From contig NC_085137.1 in NCBI RefSeq assembly GCF_035046485.1, positions 476,867,396 to 476,931,395 on the forward strand: DNA of 64,000 bases, given 5' to 3'. The notes under the pieces were generated by a model. That model saw only the letters and a list, made by a program, of their open reading frames with translations, was not told where the DNA came from and made no database searches. Source of the stretch: Aedes albopictus (lineage: Eukaryota > Arthropoda > Insecta > Diptera > Culicidae). Made by a program: the position numbers and the translations under genes. This document shows positions 9,013 through 21,145 of the stretch, in pieces. Each line of letters starts with the position of its first letter. Positions within the stretch are counted from its first letter, which is position 1.

Positions 9013-11330
9013 TCTTCTTGTCTTCTTGTCTTCTTGTCTTATTGTCTTCTTGTCTTCTTGTCTTCTTGTCTTCTTGTCTTCTTGTCTTCTTGTCTTCTTG
9101 TCTTCTTGTCTTCTTGTCTTCTTGTCTTCTCGTCTTCTTGTCTTCTTGTCTTCTTGTCTTCTTGTCTTCTTGTCTTCTTGTCTTCTTGTCTTCTTGTCTT
9201 CTTGTCTTCTTGTCTTCTTGTCTTCTTGTCTTCTTGTCTTCTTGTCTTCTTGTCTTCTTGTCTTCTTGTCTTCTTGTCTTCTTGTCTTCTTGTCTTCTTG
9301 TCTTCTTGTCTTCTTGTCTTCTTGTCTTCTTGTCTTCTTGTCTTCTTGTCTTCTTGTCTTCTTGTCTTCTTGTCTTCTTGTCTTCTTGTCTTCTTGTCTT
9401 CTTGTCTTCTTGTCTTCTTGTCTTCTTGTCTTCTTGTCTTCTTGTCTTCTTGTCTTCTTGTCTTCTTGTCTTCTTGTCTTCTTGTCTTCTTGTCTTCTTG
9501 TCTTCTTGTCTTCTTGTCTTCTTGTCTTCTTGTCTTCTTGTCTTCTTGTCTTCTTGTCTTCTTGTCTTCTTGTCTTCTTGTCTTCTTGTCTTCTTGTCTT
9601 CTTGTCTTCTTGTCTTCTTGTCTTCTTGTCTTCTTGTCTTCTTGTCTTCTTGTCTTCTTGTCTTCTTGTCTTCTTGTCTTCTTGTCTTCTTGTCTTCTTG
9701 TCTTCTTGTCTTCTTGTCTTCTTGTCTTCTTGTCTTCTTGTCTTCTTGTCTTCTTGTCTTCTTGTCTTCTTGTCTTCTTGTCTTCTTGTCTTCTTGTCTT
9801 CTTGTCTTCTTGTCTTCTTGTCTTCTTGTCTTCTTGTCTTCTTGTCTTCTTGTCTTCTTGTCTTCTTGTCTTCTTGTCTTCTTGTCTTCTTGTCTTCTTG
9901 TCTTCTTGTCTTCTTGTCTTCTTGTCTTCTTGTCTTCTTGTCTTCTTGTCTTCTTGTCTTCTTGTCTTCTTGTCTTCTTGTCTTCTTGTCTTCTTGTCTT
10001 CTTGTCTTCTTGTCTTCTTGTCTTCTTGTCTTCTTGTCTTCTTGTCTTCTTGTCTTCTTGTCTTCTTGTCTTCTTGTCTTCTTGTCTTCTTGTCTTCTTG
10101 TCTTCTTGTCTTCTTGTCTTATTGTCTTATTGTCTTATTGTCTTCTTGTCTTCTTGTCTTCTTGTCTTCTTGTCTTCTTGTCTTCTTGTCTTCTTGTCTT
10201 CTTGTCTTCTTGTCTTCTTGTCTTCTTGTCTTCTTGTCTTCTTGTCTTCTTGTCTTCTTGTCTTCTTGTCTTCTTGTCTTCTTGTCTTCTTGTCTTCTTG
10301 TCTTCTTGTCTTCTTGTCTTCTTGTCTTCTTGTCTTCTTGTCTTCTTGTCTTCTTGTCTTCTTGTCTTCTTGTCTTCTTGTCTTCTTGTCTTCTTGTCTT
10401 CTTGTCTTCTTGTCTTCTTGTCTTCTTGTCTTCTTGTCTTCTTGTCTTCTTGTCTTCTTGTCTTCTTGTCTTCTTGTCTTCTTGTCTTCTTGTCTTCTTG
10501 TCTTCTTGTCTTCTTGTCTTCTTGTCTTCTTGTCTTCTTGTCTTCTTGTCTTCTTGTCTTCTTGTCTTCTTGTCTTCTTGTCTTCTTGTCTTCTTGTCTT
10601 CTTGTCTTCTTGTCTTCTTGTCTTATTGTCTTCTTGTCTTCTTGTCTTCTTGTCTTCTTGTCTTCTTGTCTTCTTGTCTTCTTGTCTTCTTGTCTTCTTG
10701 TCTTCTTGTCTTCTTGTCTTCTTGTCTTCTTGTCTTCTTGTCTTCTTGTCTTCTTGTCTTCTTGTCTTCTTGTCTTCTTGTCTTCTTGTCTTCTTGTCTT
10801 CTTGTCTTCTTGTCTTCTTGTCTTCTTGTCTTCTTGTCTTCTTGTCTTCTTGTCTTCTTGTCTTCTTGTCTTCTTGTCTTCTTGTCTTCTTGTCTTCTTG
10901 TCTTCTTGTCTTCTTGTCTTCTTGTCTTCTTGTCTTCTTGTCTTCTTGTCTTCTTGGCTTCTTGGCTTCTTGTCTTCTTGTCTTCTTGTCTTCTTGTCTT
11001 CTTGTCTTCTTGTCTTCTTGTCTTCTTGTCTTCTTGTCTTCTTGTCTTCTTGTCTTCTTGTCTTCTTGTCTTCTTGTCTTCTTGTCTTCTTGTCTTCTTG
11101 TCTTCTTGTCTTCTTGTCTTCTTGTCTTCTTGTCTTCTTGTCTTCTTGTCTTCTTGTCTTCTTGTCTTCTTGTCTTCTTGTCTTCTTGTCTTCTTGTCTT
11201 CTTGTCTTCTTGTCTTCTTGTCTTCTTGTCTTCTTGTCTTCTTGTCTTCTTGTCTTCTTGTCTTCTTGTCTTCTTGTCTTCTTGTCTTCTTGTCTTCTTG
11301 TCTTCTTGTCTTCTTGTCTTCTTGTCTTCT
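9013..11330 (+). repeat. 8-bp (TCTTCTTG)n satellite, about 290 copies
   Basis: Starts abruptly where the 11-bp array stops. Rare variants are TCTTATTG near 9037, three in a row at about 10117-10140 and one near 10621, TCTTCTCG near 9127, and GGCTTCTTGG near 10955. The plus strand is otherwise free of A. All forward frames are open, with an eight-residue LLVFLSSC repeat. Confidence 0.97.
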
Positions 11331-12789
11331 GAATATTACTTGTTGATTTCTTCTGGTCTCAGTGTGTTATTGATTGGTATTAAAATTAAATAATCCCTTT
11401 TGGGTTGCTTTGGTCCTTCCTCCAATATGGAACCGAACAACTCTGATTGCTATGCCCCGTCAGTATTTCTCAGAAAAGCACCCAAAAACATCACTCGCAG
11501 CGTTCAATTATGAGAAACTCTAAATTTTCAGGAGCAAAAGTTCGAGCTTTTCCCCACCATCATCGACTTCATCAATCATCCCAGTCACATCCGTTCGGTT
11601 ACAAAGTTCACGCCTTTTGCCTTCTTTCAGCAGCCAACCCCCCTCTAAAGCATCATGGTCCTTAAGGATAAGAACCCATCAGCTAATGTGGGGAGGGAAG
11701 CCGTGTGAATTTAAATCTCCGTACGTGGCGTGGCGGTCGAACGGATTTCGGCCTCCATCACTGCCGTCAGTCAACCCAGCATCCAACCGCAAGCAAGAGT
11801 GTGTACGAACGTGATACTGCCTTCGGAGATCCTTTCGGAAGAGGAGCTTTGTCGATGCCCGAACCAACCGGAGGATAAAAGGCTTTTCCGGTTTTCCAAA
11901 TATACTTTTTGACATTTCGATTATCATTGCTGTTATTGTTCGTTCCCACCGCACCGTTTCGTCGTCGTTGGCATACAAACGGTAACGACGAGATGAAGAT
12001 ATGAAGAACTCGTTCATTTTTTATGACGTAAATTCGCGCACATTCTTCGAAAGTTGAAGAAGACGCTCCGCGGTACCCTTTCTTTCTCCAATGCTTCCAA
12101 GGGGGTGTTGGCTGGTGTAAAAAAAGGTTCAAATTACCGAGTGAACCCTTCGCACTTTTCTGTGGCACTTATCCATCCTCGCCGGTCGAGGTCGAAAGCT
12201 GGTCTTGAGCTGGAGGGGTGGCTAACTTTTCATTTTCCGAGCTTTGAAGAGTTTTCTTTTCTTGTGCTTCTGGTGGGACAGCGCGTGCGAGTGTTTCGCG
12301 TCGTCGGTCGGTGTGCTTTATCACACAGGAATCATTCCTGCAGATACCCGATGAGATTAGAAAAGTTTCGTACGTTGCGCTGTCTGATAAGTGTTAGAGC
12401 GGTGCGAATGGAATTTAGAGAGAGAAAAAACCGTCGAATGGGGCTGAAAGAGGTGGAAACTTTTTGTTGCTTCGGAAAAAAAAAGATAATTGAAGGCAAG
12501 GTGAAATAACTTTCTATCAAGAGCAGACTTGATCTCACGTACGAAATTAGGGCTTCAGGGGATGTCATTAAACAATTATGGGAAATACCTCCGATGTGAT
12601 TCATTATCTGGTGTGCTATACCTGATCAATAATGCTAGAAGGTTTTAAAACCAGTGCGAAGTTCTGTTATTGCAGTTTCTAGTGTTCATTAAGCCGAGCA
12701 TTATAGAACTGATATGTGTTACGCAATGATTAAAATTCTTTGACCAAACAATAGCAGTGCAAGCAACTTATGATGCTAACATAAGGCGA
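11331..12789. other. Unassigned, mixed-composition sequence
   Basis: Richer in GC than most of the window, with open frames such as 12054-12509 (plus) and 11679-12017 (minus). None shows a recognisable motif, splice pattern or signal peptide. It may be single-copy DNA, but I cannot tell from one copy. Confidence 0.35.
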
Positions 12790-14422
12790 TGAAACCTTGT
12801 CATCCTGCACCGTATCCTTTCGGTTTTGGCCACGTTCTGGATGCTGGGTTCGCCGCAAAGTGCAGCGAGCTCGTGGTTCATCCTTCTCCGCACATGCACA
12901 CCGCCGAAGATCGTCCTTAGCACGCGTCGCTCGGAAATCTCCGAGTGCTTGCAGGTCCTCCTCGAGCATGGTCCATGTCTTGTGTCCATAGAGGACCACC
13001 GGTCTTTTTAGCGTTTTGTACATAGTGCGTGGGTGAATGTTTTTTGACTGCAGTTTCTTCTGGAGCCCGTAGTAGGCCCGACTTCCGCTGATGATGTACC
13101 TTCAAATTACACGGCTCACGTTGTTGTCAGCCGTCAGTAAGGATACGAGGTAGACATATACCTCCACCACCTGGGGATGGGATGCGTTGGGACCTGGTAT
13201 TTACGGCGTTTCTGGAGGATTTGCCGCTCGGTGAAGATCTGGTCCGTTGTCGACCGGCCGTCGATGAAACTAGCTTGATAACTTCCCACGAACTCATTCG
13301 TTTCAGGAGACAGACGACGGAAGATGATCTGGGATAGCACTTTGAAGGCAGCATTCAAAATAGTGATCGCCCTGAAGTTCTCACGTTCCAAATGGTCGCC
13401 TTTCTTGTGAATGGGGCAGATTGACCCTTCCTTCCACTCCTCCGGTAGCTGGTCGGTTTCCCAGATCCTGACTATCAGCCGATGCAGACAGGTGGCCAAC
13501 TTTTCTGGGCCCATCTTGATGAGTTCAGCTGCGATACCTTCCTTACCAGCTTTTTTGTTGGTTTTGAGCTGGTGAATGGCATCCTTAACTACCCTCAGCG
13601 TGGGAAGTGTTTCATTTGCCGTGATCTCTCCCGTGCCTACGTTCTCCTGCTTCCACCTTTCGATCACCTCACGTCCGTTCGGCAAGAGGCCTCCGTCTTT
13701 ATCCCTTCAAATTTCGGCTTGCGGCACGAAGCCGTTGCGGGATGCGCTGAGCTTCTGATAGAACTTCCGTGTTCCTTGGGATCGGCACAACAGTTCCATT
13801 TCTTTGCACTCCGATTCTTCCAGGCGGCGTTTTTTCTCCTGAAAGAGGCGGGTCTGCTGTTTCCGCTTCTGTTTGTAACGTTTCACGTTCTGTCGGGTCC
13901 CTTGTTGCAGCATTACCACCCTCGCTGTGTTCTTCATTTCTAAAACCGATCTGCGATCTGGTGCTCTCTTCTGCGTCGTTGATGGCTGCTTTCACTGTAT
14001 TCCAGCAGTCCTCTAGAGGGGCCTCATCGAGCACGCCTTGTTTGGCAACGCGGTCTTGAGATTCTGCGCGTACGCTGAGGCGACATTTGGTTGTTTCAAT
14101 CGCTCTAGGTTGTACCGTGGCGGTCGCTGGTACTGTACATTGTTGATGACGGAGAGTTTTGGGTGCAGTTTGACCAGATAGCTGTCGGAGTCGCTGTTGG
14201 CGTCACGATAGGTCCTGACGTCGATAATGTCGGAGAAGTGCCGTCCATCAATCAAAACGTAAACGATTAGAGATTCCATCTGCTGTGGTGATCTCCAGGT
14301 GTAACGATAAGGGAGGCTGTGTTGGAAAAAGGTGCTACGTATGGCCATATTATTGGAGGCGGCGAAATCGATGAGGCGTAGGCCATTTTCGTTCGTCAGT
14401 TGGTGGGCGCTGAACTTACCAA

Positions 14423-14528
14423 CCCTAGTAGCACATATGTTTTAAAAAAGTCAATATAACTCCTATATGACGAAATTCGGCCATATAAGAGTCACACAAA
14501 CTGATGTAGAACAAGTGTGCTACTGGGG
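14423..14528. mobile_element. MITE with CCC.AGTAGCACA ends (106 bp, AA duplication)
   Basis: Ends CCCTAGTAGCACA and TGTGCTACTGGGG form a TIR with two mismatches, flanked by AA on both sides. It interrupts the endonuclease of the RTE-like LINE. The terminal signature resembles families A, B and C. Confidence 0.8.
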
Positions 14529-14859
14529 AATCGTCGGTCTGAATTCCTCCTCCTGGCCTACCTGAGCGTTCAAATCACCTATGATGATCTTGACGTCGTG
14601 GCTTGGGCAGCGATCGTACTCGCATTCGAGCTGCGCGTAAAATGCGTCCTTGTCATCATCAGTACTTCCGGAGTGTGGGCTGTGCACGTTTATTATGCTG
14701 AAGTTGAAGAATCGGCCCTTGATCCTCAACCTGCACATTCATTCGTCGATCGGCCACCAACCGATCACGCGCCTCTGCATAGCACTTATCACGATGAAAG
14801 CTGTTCGCAGCTCGCGTGTGTTGCCGCAGCTCTGGTAGATGGTATGATTACCTCTAGAC

Positions 14860-15067
14860 CAGGGATGCCGGATGATTTTTTGAAAAATCTGTATCACTAT
14901 TCCCAAAAATCTGTATCCCATACAAAATTTAGGTGAAAAATCTGTATCTCATACAAAAATAAAATGGCCTCTTATGCTCAAAAATCTGTATCTCATATAA
15001 AACGAAATCTGTACGGATGCTCAAAAATCTGTATAATACAGATAAATCTGTATATATGGCATCCCTG
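14860..15067. mobile_element. hAT-type MITE, copy 1 (208 bp, 8-bp duplication)
   Basis: Ends CAGGGATGCC/GGCATCCCTG are perfectly inverted and the flanks are an identical 8-bp duplication CTCTAGAC (14852-14859, 15068-15075). Both features are typical of hAT elements. The interior repeats AAAATCTGTAT in several copies. It lies in the endonuclease of the minus-strand LINE. A relative is at 53989-54166. Confidence 0.93.
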
Positions 15068-15622
15068 CTCTAGACGTTCTTCAGCGGTCCTTCAGTAGAT
15101 CGGCGAGTATGCGGGTGCTCCCAATGAAGTTGAGAGATCGACAGTTCCACGTACCGAGTTTCCAATCGCAAGTCCTTTTTGTTCGTGGGGTCGTTGCCGT
15201 TGGTCTCGGTTCGTATTATTCTGTTGCTGATTTTCCGTTACAATGTTTTTTTACGGCTGGCTCGTAAGGCCTGACACCAAGCCCCTACTTTCCGGAGGAC
15301 CATAGTGCACAGTTGAGCTTAGAGTCCTTCCCTGGCACTCGGACGTAGATCAGCCGCCCCTAACATGGGGATCAGACGCTGTTGTGAGCCGCTCCTCCTA
15401 GAGAACAGACGCTCAGGTTTGCCGAAGCAAACCCCCCCTTCCCTGTCAGCTATTACCAAAGTTCCCACCGGGGTTGGTTACCCGATCTTCCCTAAGGTTG
15501 CCCATAGTTTCCGGCCGGTACCACGAGGAGGTAGTGATAGGAGTTGCTGGGCAGAGGCTAGTGGATCACAATGGGATCTGAAATGCGCAGCATACCCAGC
15601 CTTTACCGTGCCACACAGCATA

Positions 15623-16578
15623 CACACTTATTTTGGATTTAAGTGTTCGGTAGTTTTCTTTACTGAACTCGAATCGTAATTCATAAAAATTACGACTCTT
15701 CAGTATTTTTCATGCAAAGATACCGATATTCAGTAGAATTATTTGCATTTCACTGAGTACGGTAAAGAGAATAACTGATTATACGGTAAACATGATTGTT
15801 TGCCGAAATGAGCCAAAAGCCAGTAAACACAAGTACCGATTTTCGGTAATTGATAAAATTTTACTGAGTTTTTGTAAAAGAAAATCAAAACATCGCACAG
15901 TCTCTCCAAACAACTGTCAAACGATGAAGATAGAATCCAGCAGCAGCGGCAGCAGCAAAGTTTGACTAAAGCAAAATAGGAATCGCGATTCTATCAGGAA
16001 ATTTGGACCGAAGCGCTTTATTTTCGTCGTCTAGGTAAGTAATGGAAAATCAGCGAACGGCATCAATTTCGTATGGAACCACGGTCTCGTGAAACTGATT
16101 GTGAGGCTTCTCTTATGAGGTTTTTCAGATGCATTAGTTAAGCTTCATGTCGCTGCGTACATCAAGGCTGACAAATTCACACCGAAAAACATTGAACCTT
16201 CGATGGTTCAATCTCGTATTTAAATGTCTATCTATCCATCCTATATATCCGTCGCTGATTTTCCATTCTACTTAGTGATAAAAGAAAAAGCGCAATGAAG
16301 ATCACTCTAAAATGGCATTGTTTGAACTTGGGAGATCGTGGAGCTGGGTCGAACTTTTAGGGAAACCGGGGAATTCGGTAAAACAACATAAACAAGAAAT
16401 TTACTGAAAAAGCCAGTAAAAGTTTGTCACAAAATGTACTGACTTTTTCGGTATATTTTTACAACTGCACGATTTTCCAATTTACCGGGTTCGTTCGGTA
16501 ACGAAAAAACTACTGGGTGATCAGCAGTTCAAAACCCCAGTAAAAATTTACCGAAGTCGGTAATCGAAACTAGCTGTG
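15623..16578. mobile_element. TA-duplicating element with CACA...TGTG ends (956 bp)
   Basis: TA flanks both sides. Ends CACACTTATTTT and CTAGCTGTG align as inverted repeats over about 30 bp with gap-free spacing to a shared TTCGGTA. Subterminal words built on CGGTAA, CAGTAAA and their complements recur through both ends. No transposase frame is visible. It inserted at the outer edge of the RTE-like LINE leader. Confidence 0.7.
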
Positions 16579-17092
16579 TATGTACAACCAACCATATCAT
16601 ACCACGACAACACTATTAGCAAAGACATTAGACGGTGAACGATATTCATGATTTGTAAGTATAGATTCTAAGATATTGTACAAAAAAAAAATAAAAAATA
16701 AAAACCACTCCCCCCAGTTTCCCTAAAGAGGGCACCAACAATTGCCGAAACGTAGGAACGAGCTCTAATTGGTCGTTATCGAGAACTGTAGACTGCAAAG
16801 CCGAACTTCCACCAATCAATATTGAGAATTTTTGTACAAATACCTGAAGCATCACCGGAAAAAAATCTGAAAGAATCCCTGGAGGAAAATCTGTAGGAAC
16901 TTCTGGAGAATTTGTAGAAGAATCTCTTGAAAATGTTCTAGAGGAATTTCTGAATTAATACCTGACAAAATCCCTGCTTATATGAAGTAACCTCCAAAAA
17001 CACTCCAACAATATTTTTTTTTCAAATGCTAGAATTACATTTTTTGATGAAGGATATCTAAAAATTGAAGTCTTGTAGAACGCATGGAGATA
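16579..17092. other. Unassigned, with CCGAAACGTAGG motif and GAATTCC-like tail
   Basis: At about 16722-16765 lies CCTAAAGAGGGCACC followed by CCGAAACGTAGG, similar in layout to the motif at 5628-5660 and to the foldback at 42951. Positions 16855-16985 read as degenerate GAATCCCTGGAGGAAA repeats. Confidence 0.4.
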
Positions 17093-17094
17093 TA

Positions 17095-18256
17095 CACCGT
17101 GTGCAATAAGTTCTCATACAAAATCAAATTGAATTCATTTCACATCTGTAATTGAGATTTTCAAAGTAAATTTATTTATTGAAAGGCCATCTAATACTGA
17201 TCAAATGCAGCATATGTTTTGGAATTAATTGTCCTCTATCCTTGTCTGCTGATCGCTTATGTGTCGTAAGTCCATTTCAGCTGGCACGCACACCATTTCA
17301 GTAGCATTTCGTCTCATTTTAACGAGTAATGGTTTTAAGGTGAAACAAATAAGGTTTCTGTCTTCACCATTGCTAGTAGCAACTATGATCAGAAGAGAAA
17401 TAAATATTAGATTCTGTATTGGTGATGTGCGAAGCCATTTTATTTTGTACAAAATTAAACTTAAATTAAACAAAAATTAAATGGACATTTTTTAATGAGA
17501 TTTGTTGTGTCAAAGAAGCATGGCTGCATCTTATCTTGTTGATTCACACAGTTCTCACTTCTAAAACATGCTTGTGGAAAATTTTGTCAAAAATTTTCGT
17601 TTTTTGATGTTTATCTGACATAATCTATATCTAACATAACGGTAATATTCAAGGAAATCAGCCCCATTAGAGCTTATTTGCAAATTTCTTACCAAATCAT
17701 CACTAAATTTGTAATGTTTCAGCCTAAATATTGCTGTGTGCGTTCAAGATGCAAACGGTGCCCAAATGCGCTTCAAACGCGGTAACACATGTTACCAAAG
17801 GCAACGTAGCAACCATAGCAAATATCACCGCCAACCTAGGATACGAAAGCTCCCACTGACATCGGGTTACTTGTTAGAAAATCTTACCGCATTTGGTGCT
17901 CCCGCATTTGATATTTGCATTTTGAATGCACACAGCAATATATCCATTTCGTACAATACTTGGGAGAAAAACTCAAAATTTAACGATATGGACTCTATTA
18001 AGCTACCGTAGAATGAAAAACTTTTCGAACTTTTTTTTTGCGTGCCGGAGCAAACGGATTTCAGAAAATGGAAATGTATTGCTAGCCTTATAAAAACCAA
18101 TAGAAAATAACGTTATTATAAAACGAGTACTTTACTTTATCTGTATTATGTGGCCCGTCAATGCATGCATTCATTTTGCAAATATGAATCACAGATGTGA
18201 AATAAAATAAAATTTTACAAATTTGTATTTTGTATGAGAACTTATTGGACACGGTT
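17095..18256. mobile_element. TA-duplicating element with Tc1-like ends (1.16 kb)
   Basis: TA flanks both sides (17093-17094, 18257-18258). The outer 28 bp are inverted copies: CCGTGT(G/C)CAATAAGTTC then TCATACAAAAT, and similarity reappears at TTTCACATCTG. Short frames inside (17225-17473 minus) show no clear DDE transposase motif, so I treat it as non-autonomous or decayed. Confidence 0.75.
17731..17938. mobile_element. Nested TA-duplicating palindromic MITE (208 bp)
   Basis: TA flanks TTGCTGTGTGC and GCACACAGCAA; the inverted arms extend to GTTCAAGATGCAAA versus TTTGCATTTTGAA. It sits inside the 1.16-kb element. Confidence 0.7.
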
Positions 18257-18279
18257 TACTTTAAAAAAAGCTAAGTTGA

Positions 18280-18500
18280 ATTTTGATATAATTCCTGAAA
18301 GAATTCCTTCAGAAATAGTATTTCTTAGAGGAGTTGTCTAAGAAATCCCTGAAGGAATCTATGGAGGAATCCCTTAAGAAACCTGTGGGTTACTGCCAAT
18401 ATACATTTTTGAGAAATGTATTAATTCCTGGAGAATCCTTGGAGAAAGCAACACATATACAGGATGACATCCTTCAGGGATAGCTGGAGGAATTCTTGTT
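18280..18500. repeat. Degenerate GAATTCC-type repeat
   Basis: ATTCCTGAAAGAATTCC, ATCCCTGAAGGAATC and AATTCCTGGAGAATCC recur. It is a short member of the family seen at 2400 and 57590. Confidence 0.6.
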
Positions 18501-19569
18501 GAGATTTAAAAAAAAATGTGTTTGTGGGTTTGAGAAATCTTACGCTTTAAACGAAAAAAAAATGCTCAAACAAAAAATGTGAAAATATCCTTACGTAATA
18601 AATGGTCAGGGTCAAATATTGGACAAGAAAAGAACTCAAGAAACAACGCTAATGAAAATTCGATCGAGTTAAACAAGATGTTTGAACATTGGTTTCTTTT
18701 TATACAAATATTAGAACCTGTGTGTACTGGGACCTTAAGCATGATGAAAATTTATTGTTTTCTCGAATTTTCCATTCTATATTAGTACAAATATGTTCTC
18801 AGAAAGGGGTTCTCACAACATTGTGGCATCGGGCCCCTACATTTGTTAATCCGGTCCCGCAAAACATAAATGATCGGACCTTAGGCCGTCCCTAATGTTT
18901 TAAAAATTGGAAATGTTAAAATTTGTTACTGTAGGCTGAAATGGTTCCTCAAGGGGCTTAAAAGTCGCAAGCATTGTATGGAGGCTAGAGTTGGGTGTTT
19001 TTTCGTCAAAAGATATTGTCCTTTGAAGACCACTTGAGCCTCAAAAGGTCATTTTCCAGTAACGAACTTTCAACATTTCCTATTTTTGCAAAATAAGGAC
19101 AGCCTTGTGGAACTACATATGTAGGAATACAACTTATTTGTAATACAGCAAGAGATCATTATCATCGTGTGTAGAAGTGTAGATTCTATGACCTATACTC
19201 AAAAAGGTTCTTAGAGAACTTTGAACAGTTTCATAGCCGTTCGAATGATTTTATGATTTTATCCCAAAAGCTGCCACTCGCTGGTTGTTGAAACAAACGT
19301 TTCGGTGCTACTAAAGTGTCCATGGTGTCGACGAAGCCACCCAGCTGCAGACAAGCTAGTAAAACTGACATAATTCCACCGCACAGCGTTTCCTTTAATT
19401 TCGTTTTAAAATTTAATAAAAGCCAAATGAGGACGTCGCGGAAAAATTACGAACAACAACCGGGAAGCACAACTATGTACTGCACTGTGTTGTTGTGAGA
19501 GCCATCTTATGTTGCTTTCACCGTGCGTCGTCGGTTGAGCGAGCACACAGTTAGCTAGCGGTTAACAAT
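18501..19569. other. Unassigned sequence
   Basis: No gene or clear repeat structure is visible; small frames at 18579-18895 are unremarkable. Confidence 0.35.
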
Positions 19570-19582
19570 AGATGTTAGGTTA

Positions 19583-20459
19583 TGCTGATTTATCGACCGT
19601 ATTCTATTAATAATTTGATGATTTTGTGGCTATATCGGTCTCTTTCTACTCATAAGTATAAGGGAGTAGAGATCAAAGTGGATAATGAAATGATAGATAT
19701 GATAGAATTCGCTAGGTAGCGAACAAGTGTGAAAATTTTATAGAAGGTGAAATTAGGCAAGTAGGCCATGTATTGAACGAATACATCGAATGCGTGAAAC
19801 TTCTGCCGTGCGACCTGTGCTTTTAAACAGATCGGCTTGGTTGGTAGTTCATACCACCTTACCAAGACTGGCAAAAGTTTCAGGCACCCGACTGCCTAAT
19901 GTATTGTTCTGTTTTCATCACAAATTCTATCGATCGGAGTAGAAAGAGACCGATATAGCCACAAAATCATCAAGTTATTAATAGAATACGGTCGATAAAT
20001 CAGCATATGATATGAAAAGTTTGGCTCAAAAAGAAAAGTGTTCTATCCTATAAGATCGAAAAAGCTAATAGGAAGAACACGCCGCGATATAGACATACCT
20101 CTATAAACGGAGTGCGAATTCCGAAAAAGCTACCGATCGATAGAATTTGTGATGAAAACAGAACAATACATTAGGCAGTCGGGTGCCTGAAACTTTTGCC
20201 AGTCTTGGTAAGGTGGTATGAACTACCAACCAAGCCGATCTGTTTAAAAGCACAGGTCGCACGGCAGAAATTTTCACGCATTCGATGTATTCGTTCAATA
20301 CATGGCCTACTTGCCTAATTTCACCTTCTATAAAATTTTCACACTTGTTCGCTACCTAGCGAATTCTATCATATCTATCATTTCATTATCCACTTTGATC
20401 TCTACTCCCTTATACTTATGAGTAGAAAGAGACCGATATAGCCACAAAATCATCAAGTT
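19583..20459. repeat. Nested palindrome: near-identical 297-bp inverted duplication
   Basis: Block B (19641-19937) is repeated inverted at 20133-20430; by eye only one spot differs (GAAACTTCTG versus GAAAATTTCTG). A 69-bp block A (19583-19651) is inverted at 19937-20005, and part of it returns at 20420-20459. A 17-bp direct repeat beginning GATGTTAGGTTATG flanks the whole (19571 and 20461). Transcription through B-spacer-B' would give a long hairpin RNA. There is no sign of a transposase. The near identity suggests a recent rearrangement or gene conversion. Confidence 0.85.
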
Positions 20460-20693
20460 GATGTTAGGTTATGCTGTGTTGTTGGAAAAAGAGTTTTTTG
20501 TTTAGTTTTCTTTTTTCCTCTTCCTCGCAGATACCACAGCTCTCGTCTCACAACAGAAAATATGTTTATAAAATTATTTTCATTGTTCAGCGCCGTCGTC
20601 GCCGGTGAAACTGTCCTGAATCACTGTGTTGATGTAGGTTTGGATAAAGGGAGTCGGTGTGAAATGTATTTTGGTGAGAAAATGGCTATTTTT

Positions 20694-21132
20694 TCATTTT
20701 TTTTTATTCTTAATCACTTAACCTAATTTACAGCTCTATTGTCCACTAGGGCACTACGTGAGCGATTTCAATTGACAGCTGCATCTACAGTATTGTACAG
20801 CGCCTAGATGTGTTCTATTATACTTTATCGAACTGGTTGCCTTTCTGCTGCTTTCACTTTTCTACTCTATACATGGTAGAATGATGAGCACAAGGATGAT
20901 GGATGGCCGTTGTTCCTTTCCAGTCCGATTGGGGGTCCATTATGAGTAGCAGTTCACCGATATCCAGGTATCCGGGTCCGTTTGAGCCATGAGGCTCAGA
21001 AGAGGGTCAGTGTCAGCCGCTCTCGATGAAGAGCAACTGACGAAAAATTGCATATGCCGGGGCTGGGAATCAAACCCATGACCATCCGCACATGAAGCGA
21101 ACGTGTGACCAACTACGCCACGGGCCCCGACT
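20694..21132 (-). mobile_element. tRNA-derived SINE family 1, copy 1 (439 bp)
   Basis: Read from the minus strand it starts GGGGCCCGTGGCGTAGTTGG (RNA polymerase III A-box region) and contains GGTTTGATTCCCAGCCCC (B box). It ends in ATTAAGAATAAAAAAAA. A perfect 13-bp duplication AATGGCTATTTTT (20681-20693, 21133-21145) flanks it. Two other copies are at 39839-41683 and 56392-56795. Confidence 0.95.
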
Positions 21133-21145
21133 AATGGCTATTTTT

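Larger units (their letters stand above)
12790..15620 (-). pseudogene. RTE-like LINE, copy 1 (endonuclease plus deleted RT)
   Basis: A non-LTR retrotransposon relic read right to left. An untranslated leader (about 15620-15240) precedes an endonuclease: GTWNCRSLN near 15160, INVHSPHSG and GDLNAQVG within 14520-14738, then YVLIDGRHFSDI in 14013-14348. The RT follows at 13134-13685 with NKKAGKEGIAAELIK, PIHKKGD, NFRAITIL and TTDQIF. After VPTH the frame jumps to a segment just before YYGLQKKLQ, so the palm with the FADD box is deleted. The C-terminal YKTLKRPVVLYG and RRMNHELAAL (to about 12795) contain a frameshift. Two MITEs sit in the endonuclease. Clade call by resemblance to the RTE/BovB-type proteins of insects; dead. 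Confidence 0.85.

Noticed and set aside
7197..11330. Possible CRISPR-like array
   Set aside because: The units are contiguous with no spacers, and the window is clearly eukaryotic.
7103..11393. Three overlapping forward frames of about 1410-1421 codons
   Set aside because: They are the three phases of the 11-bp and 8-bp satellites; neither unit can form a stop codon in any phase. No non-repeat domain exists.
11679..12168. Minus-strand frames of 112 and 133 codons
   Set aside because: No similarity that I recognise; mutually overlapping frames suggest chance in GC-richer DNA.
12054..12509. 151-codon frame as a possible host gene
   Set aside because: No recognisable domain, overlaps antisense frames of similar length, and no clear splice or promoter context.
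17225..17473. Tc1/mariner transposase remnant
   Set aside because: The TIRs look Tc1-like but the frame shows no DD34E-type motif or helix-turn-helix I can recognise.
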